Positions 16,332 to 24,873 of a DNA stretch of 36,620 nt are shown one piece after another. The stretch is from contig CAAEDN010000106.1 in NCBI GenBank assembly GCA_900754615.1, forward strand, positions 1 through 36,620, given 5' to 3'. The notes beneath the pieces were generated by a model. The model was not told where the DNA came from, made no database searches, and saw nothing but the letters and a program-made list of their open reading frames with translations. The position numbers were made by a program, and so were the translations under genes. The DNA is from an uncultured Holdemanella sp. Lineage in GTDB: Bacteria; Bacillota_I; Bacilli_A; Erysipelotrichales; Erysipelotrichaceae. Position 1 is the stretch's first letter, and each line of letters begins with the position of its first letter.

Positions 16332-17638
16332 ACAAATTCAGCTTCTTCAATCTGCACATTTGTCTCATAGAATTCTTTTAATGCCACAATCGCATATTCT
16401 GTATCTTTAACACCTGCTGTTTCAAAACAAGAATGCATTGCAAGCTGTGCTAGACCAAAGTCTACCGCATGAATACTTACCTGTGTATTTGATAAGTTAC
16501 CCAATGTTGAACCACCTAAAATATCTGAACGGTTCGCAAAACTTTGAACAGGTACATTCACATTTTGACAAATACCTGTAAATAAAGCACGACTAAATGC
16601 ATCCGTTGTATATTTCTGGTTTGCACTTTCCTTAATTACGATACCACCATTCATTGTCACATAGTTCACTGCATCTGTTTTTTCCGGATGATTTGGATGT
16701 AACGCATGGGCATTATCACAGCTTACTAAGAATGTCTTCGCAATAGCTTGGTAGTATTCTTCTTCTGTTTTACCTAAACCATTATTGATACGGTGTAATA
16801 CATCCTTTAAGAAAGTTGACATAGCACCTTGTTTTGTATTTGATCCGACTTCTTCATTGTCGAAGCAGCAATATACATTGACGCTCTTTTCATTTTCAGC
16901 TTTCATAAATGCCTTTAAAGAAACGAATGCACATTGTAAATCATCTAATTTAGGACTTGAAACAAATTCATTTTCATAACCCCAAACCAATCCTTTTTGA
17001 CGATTGACCAAGAACAAATCTTTACCTAAAATATCTTCGACTTTAACACCTAATTCATCTGCGACCATCTTGTCAAAAGCACCTTTTTTCAAAGCACCAC
17101 AAGAGAACATTGGACACAAATCAATTTGACGATTGTATTTGTAACCATTGTTCACTTCACGATTGAAGTGGATAGCTACATTTGGAATCATTAAGATATC
17201 TTTATCGATATATAATAATTTTGATTCAATCTTAGACCCATTTCTTACTAAAACACGACCTGCAACTGTCAATGGACGATCAAACCATGTATTATCGATC
17301 ATACCACCATATGCTTCTACATCTAGACGTAAATATTCATTTGGTCCTTCAAGCTCTGGTACATTTTTCACCTTGTAAGTTGGTGAATCTGAGTGACTTG
17401 CACACATCTGGAAGTGATAAGAATCTAAATCATTTCCAATCTTGAATGCGATCAAACTTGAGTGATTACGAACTGTATAATATTTGCCACCCGCTTTAAC
17501 ATCCCAAGCCTTTGATTCTGGAAGATAAGTAAATCCATCTTCTTCTAAGTATGTACGAATTGTTTTGATGGAATGGAACATACTTGGACTTGATTCAATA
17601 AATTGAATTAATTCATTTGAAATTTCTACTGTATTCAT
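16316..17638 (-). CDS. M18 family aspartyl/zinc aminopeptidase
   Basis: Dinuclear zinc aminopeptidase (DAP/ApeB type) that trims N-terminal, often acidic, residues from peptides. The ATG at 17638 is chosen for its GAGGAG site, giving 440 residues, typical of the family. Expected metal and catalytic residues are visible: His82 (ASHSDSP), Asp232 (KLDDLQ), Glu262/Glu263 (DNEEVGS), Asp308 (SCDNAHA) and His402 (QLAMHS). No signal peptide, so cytoplasmic and probably a dodecamer like relatives. It lies just downstream of an amino-acid permease, which fits peptide and amino-acid use. Confidence 0.95.
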   Translation of the reverse strand: MNTVEISNELIQFIESSPSMFHSIKTIRTYLEEDGFTYLPESKAWDVKAGGKYYTVRNHSSLIAFKIGNDLDSYHFQMCASHSDSPTYKVKNVPELEGPNEYLRLDVEAYGGMIDNTWFDRPLTVAGRVLVRNGSKIESKLLYIDKDILMIPNVAIHFNREVNNGYKYNRQIDLCPMFSCGALKKGAFDKMVADELGVKVEDILGKDLFLVNRQKGLVWGYENEFVSSPKLDDLQCAFVSLKAFMKAENEKSVNVYCCFDNEEVGSNTKQGAMSTFLKDVLHRINNGLGKTEEEYYQAIAKTFLVSCDNAHALHPNHPEKTDAVNYVTMNGGIVIKESANQKYTTDAFSRALFTGICQNVNVPVQSFANRSDILGGSTLGNLSNTQVSIHAVDFGLAQLAMHSCFETAGVKDTEYAIVALKEFYETNVQIEEAEFVCLEK

Positions 17639-17676
17639 TATAAAACATCTCCTCAATTATAATTATCCATAAATAT

Positions 17677-17704
17677 GAAGAAAAGGCAAAATTAATTTTT
17701 TGCC
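17677..17704 (-). terminator. Terminator of the amino-acid permease
   Basis: Minus-strand GGCAAAA / TTTTGCC stem (17685-17704) with a TTTTCTTC tail. The permease stop codon (17692-17694) lies inside the loop region. The tail is imperfect, so some read-through into the M18 gene is likely. Confidence 0.6.
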
Positions 17705-19110
17705 TCTTTTTTCTTGATTGCTGGTAAAATCAATCCTAATGCTGTTAAAACAACTGGAGTGATAATATTTAAGATTGTTGTATACATATCGCCTGCTTTA
17801 TACATACCAAGTAAGCAACAAGCAGCCGTTAATACAAAGCACCATGCACCAAATACGATTGCAACTGTGTTGTTATTCACAAATTTATAGTCACGGTGGA
17901 AAATATCTGTTTTCTTACGTAACATAATGTAAGCGAAGAATACCCACAAGTAACGCATTGGCATTGTTACTGAGTTTAACTGAGTCAACTGACGAAGTAC
18001 TGTATCTGCATTTGGTACTAAAGCCTGTGCCAAGATAATTGCACCTGCCAAGATATCAACCATGATGATACCATTTGAATAAGCACCAGCATCATTTTTG
18101 TGCAATAACTTAGTTGGAATATATTGACGAGCATCTTCGTTGTCTAATAACATTCGTAATGGAGCATCAATACTGATTACTAAAGTAGAGAATTGTCCAA
18201 TACAGTTACAAGCAGCATAAATAATCATCAATACGTTACCCATACCATAGTATTCACCTAATCTTTGGAATGCCCAATAAGAACCATTCGCATTGTATGA
18301 GTCAAAGTTCGCATCGATAACAGCTGGATCAAACATCATACCCATTGCGATCGTACCAAAGATAGCACAAATGATAACCATGATAGCTGCAAAAATCATA
18401 CTCTTAGGGAATCCTCTAGAAGGGTCTTCAACTTTATTTACATAAGGCGAAATCTTTTCACATCCACCAACCGCAAATACTAAGATTGATAATGAACTGA
18501 AATACTTCCAGTCAAATGTTGGAATCAAATTTTTGAAACTGAAATCCATTGCTAAATAGCCACCATTTGGATTGATAGCTGGAGCTGCAAACATCATCAA
18601 GATATAAAGAATACTCATAATGAACATACTTGATCCTGCGATTGTAGCCATTTTCTTTAATGGGTTTAAACCACGACTTGCTACATAACTGAATACTAAC
18701 AATACAGCTAATGTCGCAAACTGAACAGCTTTTGTATTAAAAGATGCATAAGTTTCTGAGTTTTGGAAAATCATCCAGCTTAACGCTTTTAAACCACCAG
18801 AACCCTTTGAAGCAATGTACGTAATGTGACATGCCCAATAAGTCCAACCTGCATAGTAAGCAGCTTTAGGACCTGTTGTTTCGTGAATCCAAGAACTTAC
18901 ACCTCCACCTGAATTTTTGAATGCGGAACCAAGTTCACCTACCATTAATGCATAAGGAACGAAGTACAACGCAAACATCAAAATCCAAGAAAAGATTACT
19001 TGAATTCCGTTGAAGTACATAAATCCATTTAGTACGTTTCCAAATCCCCAAAGTGTGGAAAAGCACATAAATGCAAGTGTGTACCACTTCATTTTTTGTG
19101 AATCATTCAT
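17692..19110 (-). CDS. APC-superfamily amino-acid permease/antiporter (YjeM/GadC-like)
   Basis: 472 residues from the ATG at 19110, which has a strong AGAGGAGAG site; a longer frame from 19131 has none. About 12 hydrophobic helices. The first helix motif FSTLWGFGNVLNG and the following GELGSAFKNSGGGVSSWI are typical of the glutamate:GABA antiporter branch of the APC family (GadC, YjeM); a conserved GGCEKISPYVNKVEDPSRGFPKS segment follows helix 6. The substrate cannot be fixed from sequence. It is transcribed from a consensus promoter flanked by inverted GTGACAAA repeats, suggesting specific control. Confidence 0.9.
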   Translation of the reverse strand: MNDSQKMKWYTLAFMCFSTLWGFGNVLNGFMYFNGIQVIFSWILMFALYFVPYALMVGELGSAFKNSGGGVSSWIHETTGPKAAYYAGWTYWACHITYIASKGSGGLKALSWMIFQNSETYASFNTKAVQFATLAVLLVFSYVASRGLNPLKKMATIAGSSMFIMSILYILMMFAAPAINPNGGYLAMDFSFKNLIPTFDWKYFSSLSILVFAVGGCEKISPYVNKVEDPSRGFPKSMIFAAIMVIICAIFGTIAMGMMFDPAVIDANFDSYNANGSYWAFQRLGEYYGMGNVLMIIYAACNCIGQFSTLVISIDAPLRMLLDNEDARQYIPTKLLHKNDAGAYSNGIIMVDILAGAIILAQALVPNADTVLRQLTQLNSVTMPMRYLWVFFAYIMLRKKTDIFHRDYKFVNNNTVAIVFGAWCFVLTAACCLLGMYKAGDMYTTILNIITPVVLTALGLILPAIKKKEAKN

Positions 19111-19140
19111 TTTTACTCTCTCCTCTTTCACTGTACTTTA

Positions 19141-19169
19141 ATTGTGACAAATATTACATTTATTGTCAA
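19141..19169 (-). promoter_or_regulatory. Promoter of the amino-acid permease
   Basis: Minus-strand perfect -35 TTGACA (19164-19169) and -10 CACAAT (19141-19146), spacing 17. The transcription start would fall about 25 bases before the ATG. Confidence 0.7.
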
Positions 19170-19188
19170 CATTTATTACTTTTGTCAC
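19144..19188. promoter_or_regulatory. Candidate operator: paired GTGACAAA inverted repeats
   Basis: GTGACAAA (19144-19151) and TTTGTCAC (19181-19188) are exact inverted repeats 29 bases apart. One overlaps the -10 and the other lies just upstream of the -35 of the permease promoter, as expected for a repressor bridging two half-sites. The regulator is unknown. Confidence 0.45.
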
Positions 19189-19194
19189 ATACAG

Positions 19195-19216
19195 AAAAAG
19201 AGCATCACTGCTCTTT
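19195..19216 (-). terminator. Terminator of the mraZ-pbp operon
   Basis: Minus-strand AAAGAGCA / TGCTCTTT perfect eight-pair stem (loop of four, 19197-19216), T-rich tail. The stem base includes part of the PBP stop codon (19215-19217). Confidence 0.88.
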
Positions 19217-21407
19217 ATTCTAAAGTTAATTCAATTTTTGTGTCTGTTGAAATCGTTGTTCCCTCTTCTACATTTTGACTTGTAACCTTGCCATATCCAT
19301 TTGTTTTGATACTAATACCTGTCAATTGCCAGAAAACTGTCAAATCCTTTCGTGTCCACCCTGTCATATTGGGCATCGTAATTTTTGAACCATTTGTCAA
19401 GACAAAGACACGATCATTCGAATTGATTGTCACATTTGCATTTGGATATTGACTCTTTACACTTGTTCCATCCCCAATGATTTCATAATGAACCTTTTTA
19501 TCTTTCATCTGCTCATACGCATAATCAACAGTATGATTCACTAGACTAGGCATTTCATATGTCTCCCAGCTTTCATAAGCATCTTGTGTTTCATTTGTTG
19601 GATTTGTAGAAATTCCACAAGTCTGAAGCGTTTCACGCATGATCTTTTTAAATGGATCCGCAGAATATCCAGTGATATTTGTCGAAACCAATCCATAATA
19701 AACCATGACCTTTGGATCATTGGCTGGTGCCGCAGCCATTACACTCGAAGTATGATAGTAGTCATCATATTTCCCAAGATCCTGGTTGTAGACTTGACCT
19801 GTACCTGTTTTCATTAAAAGATCAATACCGTCCATTTTAAACCGAGAGCCACTCGCACCCTCATCTGTTACATGTGACATCAGTTCCTGTACTTCCTTCG
19901 CTGTCTGTGAAGAAATCGGTGTTCCAACTGCTTTTTTCTTATATTTTTTTATCACTTTACCCGTATCACTATCTACAATCGAATCAATAACATATGGACG
20001 AACCATTGTACCGTCATTAAAGATTGCACTATAAGCTTGGCACAACTGCAAAACCGTAATAGAACTTGCCTGCCCAAATCCGGTTGATAAATAGTCTGTT
20101 GGAAGACCTATATTCTTAACACCTAAAGACTGACTTACATAGGGTGTATCCACTTTTTGAAAGAAGCCAAACTTATCTAGATACTTACTAAACTGGTTAT
20201 AGTTGATATAGTTCGCCAATAACTCACAAATACCAACATTACTTGAAAAAGCCAAACCTTGATCAAAAGTTATATCTCCGAAGTTTTCATCTAAAGCATC
20301 CCCAATATAAGGATATGGCGTTTCCGTCCCAATAGGAACACGAACGATTTTCCCACTATTCACATCATAGTTGTACCAGAATTGATAAGACGTAAATGTT
20401 TTATTGTATGGATAGACATTCGTATCCATGGCTATAGCATATGTGAATGGTTTCATAACCGAACCAGGCTCATATGTACTTGTCGAAATCGCATCCTGGT
20501 AGCTAGGAATTTCTTTATGTTCATTTTGATCAAAAGAAGGATAGCTTGCCCAGGCTAAAACTTTTCCCGTTTCAACTTCCATTACTAAGCACCATGCTGA
20601 TTTAGCATTTTCATTATCCATTGTCTTTTGAAGCTCTGTTTCTACAGTCGACTGCAAGCCCGAATCCAACGTTAAAACAACATCATTTCCATTCTTTGCC
20701 TGCTCTATAACATTTGTCGTACCCGGAAGTTTTGAGCCATCCACTGTCTGCTGATATTGTTCCTTACCATCTTTTCCTTTTAATAATTCATTTAAAGACA
20801 ATTCAAGTCCTAACTTTCCTTCAATATCTTGATTACTCTCATCATAGGCTGCAAAGCCAATCAAATTTGAAGAATAAGGTGTAGCCGGATAATAACGACT
20901 GATCGCATCAATAAAGCCAATTCCCGGAATATTCATTTTCTTGATTTTTTTCATCACAGACTTTTTTAAACGCTTAGTTCCAGCTCCTAATTCGGTTTGC
21001 GCCTTTCCTGTTTTTTTAGCCGATGTCAAGATTTTAACCAACGCCTTTTCGTTGACATCATCCCCTAAAACACTTTTCAATTTCTTCGCCGTTTGTTTTA
21101 CATCTTTCACATAGTTAGGATTGCCATCGGCATCCACCACACCCGTATCCAAATAAGCAACGATTGTATAGGCCTGCGTCTGTTGGGCAATTATTGTGTT
21201 ATTTCGATCATAAATCGTACCGCGTTTTGCGGTAATCTTCTTTTCTACAATACTTGAGGCAATACGATTATCCAAAACATCTGTTTGCGACCAAAAATGT
21301 TTATGAGTAATCATAGTGAAAAGAACATTAGCTACTACTAATGTTCCTATTAATGCCATTCTTCTTATCATTTTAAACAGTTCTTTATTACTTTTTCGAA
21401 CCGACAT
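19215..21407 (-). CDS. Division-type class B penicillin-binding protein with two PASTA domains
   Basis: 730 residues, a transpeptidase that crosslinks septal peptidoglycan (PBP2X/FtsI type). One N-terminal membrane anchor (about 13-33), a dimerisation domain with KRGTIYDRNN, then the transpeptidase domain with SxxK at Ser316-Lys319 (EPGSVMKP), SxN at 388-390 (SSN) and KTG at 533-535. Two C-terminal PASTA repeats (about 618-672 and 674-730) may sense cell-wall fragments. It sits 18 bases after ftsL in the mraZ operon, the usual dcw position. All active-site motifs look intact. Confidence 0.95.
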   Translation of the reverse strand: MSVRKSNKELFKMIRRMALIGTLVVANVLFTMITHKHFWSQTDVLDNRIASSIVEKKITAKRGTIYDRNNTIIAQQTQAYTIVAYLDTGVVDADGNPNYVKDVKQTAKKLKSVLGDDVNEKALVKILTSAKKTGKAQTELGAGTKRLKKSVMKKIKKMNIPGIGFIDAISRYYPATPYSSNLIGFAAYDESNQDIEGKLGLELSLNELLKGKDGKEQYQQTVDGSKLPGTTNVIEQAKNGNDVVLTLDSGLQSTVETELQKTMDNENAKSAWCLVMEVETGKVLAWASYPSFDQNEHKEIPSYQDAISTSTYEPGSVMKPFTYAIAMDTNVYPYNKTFTSYQFWYNYDVNSGKIVRVPIGTETPYPYIGDALDENFGDITFDQGLAFSSNVGICELLANYINYNQFSKYLDKFGFFQKVDTPYVSQSLGVKNIGLPTDYLSTGFGQASSITVLQLCQAYSAIFNDGTMVRPYVIDSIVDSDTGKVIKKYKKKAVGTPISSQTAKEVQELMSHVTDEGASGSRFKMDGIDLLMKTGTGQVYNQDLGKYDDYYHTSSVMAAAPANDPKVMVYYGLVSTNITGYSADPFKKIMRETLQTCGISTNPTNETQDAYESWETYEMPSLVNHTVDYAYEQMKDKKVHYEIIGDGTSVKSQYPNANVTINSNDRVFVLTNGSKITMPNMTGWTRKDLTVFWQLTGISIKTNGYGKVTSQNVEEGTTISTDTKIELTLE

Positions 21408-21425
21408 TATACATCACCACTCCAT

Positions 21426-21701
21426 CTAGTCATTCATAACGTATATATTATTTTCGTTATCTGACACTTGATTGTCAAGCATTCCTAACAATCTACCCTT
21501 TTCCTGTAATGTGTTGACCTCATTTTGGAGTTCCTCAACAGTTTGTTCTTTCTGTGCAATTTCACGACTCAATTGGTCTTCTTCTACAGAAAGAGAAATA
21601 TTTTTTGAGTTCACATATGTTTTTGATACGAAGTAGAAGACCATAGACAATATTAGCAAAGTTAAAACAAGTACTCTTGTTAATCTAAAACTCCTTTGCA
21701 T
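21426..21701 (-). CDS. ftsL: FtsL-like septum protein
   Basis: 91 residues from the ATG at 21701. An earlier ATG at 21710 overlaps the rsmH stop (ATGA) but abuts its binding site with no spacing, whereas the later ATG has AAAGG nine bases before it. The protein is a short basic cytosolic tail, one membrane helix (about 10-28) and an extracellular coiled coil (SVEEDQLSREIAQKEQTVEEL...), the FtsL/DivIC plan. Sequence identity in this family is low, so the call rests on topology and on position between rsmH and the PBP gene. Confidence 0.85.
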   Translation of the reverse strand: MQRSFRLTRVLVLTLLILSMVFYFVSKTYVNSKNISLSVEEDQLSREIAQKEQTVEELQNEVNTLQEKGRLLGMLDNQVSDNENNIYVMND

Positions 21702-21706
21702 ATATA

Positions 21707-22633
21707 TCATCCTTTCTTCTCTATCCCTCTTAATTTAGCGCTGTGCGCCCTATTATTCATTTCTAATTCTTCACTACTTGCTAAAACCGGTTTCCGATTG
21801 ACCAGTTGATATTCTAAATTTTCTATCCCCACTTGTGGAAGCCTTTTGTTTACCTTCTTGGCAACAGCTACCTCTTTAAAAATCTCTTTTACAATTCGAT
21901 CCTCTAAAGAATGAAATGTAATGACTGCCATTCTTCCATGTGGCTTCAACATAGTTAAGCCATCCTGTAAAACAGTCTCTAATTGTTCTAATTCATGATT
22001 GACTTCAATACGAATTGCCTGAAAAGTTTGTTTTGCCGGATGCCCCTTTTTTCGTAAAACAGCCTGTGGAAGAGCCGATTTAATGACATCCACAAGTTCA
22101 AATGTCGTTTCAATCGGTGCATTTTCTCTAGCTTTTACAATTTTATCCGCAATCTTAACTGCAAATGGTTCTTCGCCATAACGTTTTAAAATACGAATCA
22201 AATCTTCTTTTTCATACGTATTTACAACTTTATAAGCATCTAGATCCTGCGATTGATCCATACGCATATCGAGTCTTGCGTTCATACGATAGCTAAACCC
22301 CCTTTGGCCATCGTCAAATTGGGGACTGGATACACCAAGATCCATAAAGATTCCATCAACTTTGTCGACCCCTCTTTTTGCAAGTTCACTCTTTAAATTT
22401 TCAAAAGGAGAATGAATTATAGTGAAATTATCTCCAATCGCTTTTAATCGCGGCATGCTCTCGTCAATCGCATTTTGATCACAATCAAATGCATATAAAT
22501 GTCCCTTTATTAAACGTTTCAAGATTTCACTACTGTGGCCCCCTCTGCCCAGTGTGCAATCCACATAGATTCCATCTTCTTTTATTTGTAGCATTTCAAT
22601 TGATTCATTCAACAATACACTAATATGTTCCAT
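21707..22633 (-). CDS. rsmH: 16S rRNA (cytosine-1402-N4)-methyltransferase RsmH
   Basis: 308 residues, normal length. S-adenosylmethionine-dependent methylation of C1402 in 16S rRNA. It begins MEHISVLLNESIEML, with the SAM motif DCTLGRGGHS near residue 24 and the family segments GIFMDLGVSSPQFD, RGFSYRMNARLDMRMD and ITFHSLEDRIVK. It follows mraZ by six bases and overlaps ftsL, as in most dcw clusters. Confidence 0.97.
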   Translation of the reverse strand: MEHISVLLNESIEMLQIKEDGIYVDCTLGRGGHSSEILKRLIKGHLYAFDCDQNAIDESMPRLKAIGDNFTIIHSPFENLKSELAKRGVDKVDGIFMDLGVSSPQFDDGQRGFSYRMNARLDMRMDQSQDLDAYKVVNTYEKEDLIRILKRYGEEPFAVKIADKIVKARENAPIETTFELVDVIKSALPQAVLRKKGHPAKQTFQAIRIEVNHELEQLETVLQDGLTMLKPHGRMAVITFHSLEDRIVKEIFKEVAVAKKVNKRLPQVGIENLEYQLVNRKPVLASSEELEMNNRAHSAKLRGIEKKG

Positions 22634-22639
22634 TCATTA

Positions 22640-23071
22640 TTACCCCATGATTTCTGATAAGTGTTCAGCTGCTTCTTCAAAAGATGCACTCTGTTCTTCT
22701 TCTAATACTTCCCAACGTTCTTTTGACCATATCTCTAAATGGTTAGCGACGCCAATAATCAAACATTCTTTTTCCAGTCCAGCCAAGGCAATTAAAGAGG
22801 ATGGAATCAAAATACGTCCCTGACTGTCCATTTCACATTCTGCAGCTTTAGACAACATCATACGCTGATACATACGCGCATCTTTATTTGTCGAAGGCAA
22901 AGTTGATAGTTTTTGATACACTTGCTGCCACTGCTCTACCGTATATACATACAGGCATCCATCGAGTCCTCGGTTTACGACAACATGTTCACCTAATTCT
23001 TCTCGAAATTTGGCTGGCATAATCAATCGCCCCTTACGATCGATGTTATGCGCATATTCCCCCATGAACAT
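22640..23071 (-). CDS. mraZ: Transcriptional regulator MraZ
   Basis: 143 residues. AbrB-fold DNA-binding protein that regulates its own division/cell-wall operon. Two repeats of the SpoVT/AbrB half-domain are visible: MFMGEYAHNIDRKGRLIMPAKFR and AAECEMDSQGRILIPSSL. The ATG at 23071 has a GGGGGTG site nine bases upstream. It is the first gene of the mraZ-rsmH-ftsL-pbp unit. Confidence 0.97.
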   Translation of the reverse strand: MFMGEYAHNIDRKGRLIMPAKFREELGEHVVVNRGLDGCLYVYTVEQWQQVYQKLSTLPSTNKDARMYQRMMLSKAAECEMDSQGRILIPSSLIALAGLEKECLIIGVANHLEIWSKERWEVLEEEQSASFEEAAEHLSEIMG

Positions 23072-23254
23072 GTGTCTTCACCCCCACTCTATGACACAAT
23101 ATGCTACTTTGTACCACTATAATACATCATTGCGTCAAAAAACTCCATAAAATAATGAAATTTGTTCTACTTTTTTTAAATCTTTAGTTATCCACAAAAT
23201 AACCCCACATTTGCTAACTATAAACGCTTACATGCCTTTTTTTAGCGATTTCTT
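23072..23254. promoter_or_regulatory. mraZ upstream region
   Basis: No gene is seen between the divergent mraZ and lactate-permease genes. On the minus strand a TTGACG (-35-like) is followed by TACAAA about 19 bases on, and TATTAT lies between, so the exact mraZ promoter is unclear. GTGG-containing words occur several times (GTGGGG and GTGGAT about 11 apart farther up, GTGGTA and GTGGGGGTG nearer the gene), which may include MraZ binding repeats, but regular spacing is not convincing. Confidence 0.35.
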
Positions 23255-23282
23255 TTGACAAACATCCTCACTCTGATATAAT
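23255..23282 (+). promoter_or_regulatory. Consensus promoter of the lactate permease
   Basis: Perfect TTGACA (23255-23260) and perfect TATAAT (23277-23282) with 16-base spacing. The leader to the ATG would be about 18 bases and contains the GGGAGAG binding site. Confidence 0.88.
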
Positions 23283-23307
23283 TCCCACGTATATAGGGAG
23301 AGATGAT

Positions 23308-24834
23308 ATGAATTTTGTATATTTTGTTTTGGGGCTTTGTCCCATTTTGTGGCTTATTTTTGCGTTAACCGTATTAAATTGGCCCACTTATAAAGCTGCC
23401 TTTGGATCTTTATTGATTTCAGCATTATTATCTATCGCAATCTGGCAACAAAGTTTTTTAAACACTGCAACCGCTGCCTGTGAAGGTTTTTTAATGGCAT
23501 TATGGCCAATTATTGTTGTGATTATCGCAGCCGTATTTACTTATAATTTATCTTTACGTACTCGCGGTATGGAAATCATCAAACAAATGATTACCAGTGT
23601 TTCTAGCGATAAACGTATCTTGGTTTTGCTTGTCGCATGGTGCTTTGGTGGATTTATGGAAGGTATGGCAGAATTTGGTACAGCTATCGCTATTCCTGCA
23701 AGTATGCTTGTAGCCTTAGGCTTCAATCCATTATTTTCATGCCTAGTCTGCTTGATTGCCAACGGTGTTCCTACACCTTTTGGTTCTATTGGAATTCCTA
23801 CGGTTACACTCGCAAATTTAGTTGGTCTTGAAAATGCAAAGCTTGCCTTTACACAAACATTGCAACTTGCTCCATTTATGATTTTATGTCCATTCTTGAT
23901 TGTTATGGCTACAGGAAAAGGATTTAAAGCATTAAAAGGCGTCACTCTAGTAACGCTAGGCTCTGCATTAAGCTTCTTAATTCCACAAATGATTGTTGCC
24001 AAATTTGTTGGTGCTGAACTATGTGTTGTAGTTGGAAGTGTTTGTTCATTATTATGTACGATTCTATTGGGATCAAAAGTCAAGCCAAATCCAGATTACG
24101 AAATGAAATTAGAAGCACATGAAAAAATCACTGTTTCTAAGGCATTGAAAGCGTGGTCGCCATTTATCTTTATCTTCATTTTCTTATTATCCACATCTAA
24201 ATTGGTTATGCCAGTTAACACATATTTATCCAAGTTTGCATCAAGCACAATAATTTATTCAGGAGAGAATCCTAGCACCATGACATTTACATGGATCAAC
24301 ACACCAGGTGTATGGATCTTCTTATCGGCTATCTTGGGTGGTCTGATTCAAAAGGCTACATTTAGAGATTTTAAAGTTGTTTTTGTGGCAACCCTAAAAC
24401 AAATGTCACAAACCATTATAACAATGCTATGTGTGTTGGGATGCGCTAAAATCATGGGATATGCTGGAATGATTGCTTCTATCGCATCCTTTGCGATTGC
24501 GATTACAGGTAGCTTCTATCCTTTCTTTGCTCCTTGGATTGGATGCCTTGGAACATTCGTAACAGGATCTGGAACAAGTTCAGGTGTGCTTTTTGGTGCT
24601 GTACAGGAAAGTGCCGCTCAAAGTTTACATACAAATCCATATTGGATCGTCGCATTGAATTCTCTTGGTGTTGCAGCCGGTAAGATGCTATCACCGCAAT
24701 CTATCGCAATCGCATTAAGTAGTGTCGATGGCCAAGGGCAAGATTCTAAATTATTATCGATGATATTACCTTATGGTGTAGGTTTTATTATCCTGATGAG
24801 CTTTGTAGCTTATTTTGGTCAACTGATTTTCTAA
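23308..24834 (+). CDS. lctP: L-lactate permease (LctP family)
   Basis: 508 residues, about 12-14 membrane helices. Lactate:proton symport across the cytoplasmic membrane, for uptake or export. Family segments are clear: FGGFMEGMAEFGTAIAIP, CLIANGVPTPFGSIGIPT, and the C-terminal GCLGTFVTGSGTSSGVLFG and GVAAGKMLSPQSIAIA. The ATG follows a GGGAGAG site. It stands alone on the plus strand between mraZ and degV, with a consensus promoter (likely high expression) and a shared convergent terminator. Confidence 0.96.
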   Translation: MNFVYFVLGLCPILWLIFALTVLNWPTYKAAFGSLLISALLSIAIWQQSFLNTATAACEGFLMALWPIIVVIIAAVFTYNLSLRTRGMEIIKQMITSVSSDKRILVLLVAWCFGGFMEGMAEFGTAIAIPASMLVALGFNPLFSCLVCLIANGVPTPFGSIGIPTVTLANLVGLENAKLAFTQTLQLAPFMILCPFLIVMATGKGFKALKGVTLVTLGSALSFLIPQMIVAKFVGAELCVVVGSVCSLLCTILLGSKVKPNPDYEMKLEAHEKITVSKALKAWSPFIFIFIFLLSTSKLVMPVNTYLSKFASSTIIYSGENPSTMTFTWINTPGVWIFLSAILGGLIQKATFRDFKVVFVATLKQMSQTIITMLCVLGCAKIMGYAGMIASIASFAIAITGSFYPFFAPWIGCLGTFVTGSGTSSGVLFGAVQESAAQSLHTNPYWIVALNSLGVAAGKMLSPQSIAIALSSVDGQGQDSKLLSMILPYGVGFIILMSFVAYFGQLIF

Positions 24835-24873
24835 AAAAAAACAGGCTTAAGGAAAATTTCCTTAAGCCATTTT
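24835..24873. terminator. Bidirectional terminator between lctP and the DegV gene
   Basis: A near-perfect 25-base palindrome (GGCTTAAGGAAA and TTTCCTTAAGCC around one A, 24844-24868) has A-runs on the left and T-runs on the right, so it can end both convergent transcripts. The last codons and TAA of the DegV gene (24862-24864) lie inside the stem. Confidence 0.92.

Noticed and set aside
23072..23254. Clear MraZ-box repeats upstream of mraZ
   Set aside because: GTGG words occur, but not with the regular spacing expected for an MraZ box, so only the region is noted.
23541..24083. 180-residue open frame on the minus strand inside the lactate permease gene
   Set aside because: It is fully antisense to a clear LctP gene, has no binding site or recognisable domain, and has a composition typical of reverse-frame translation of a membrane protein gene.
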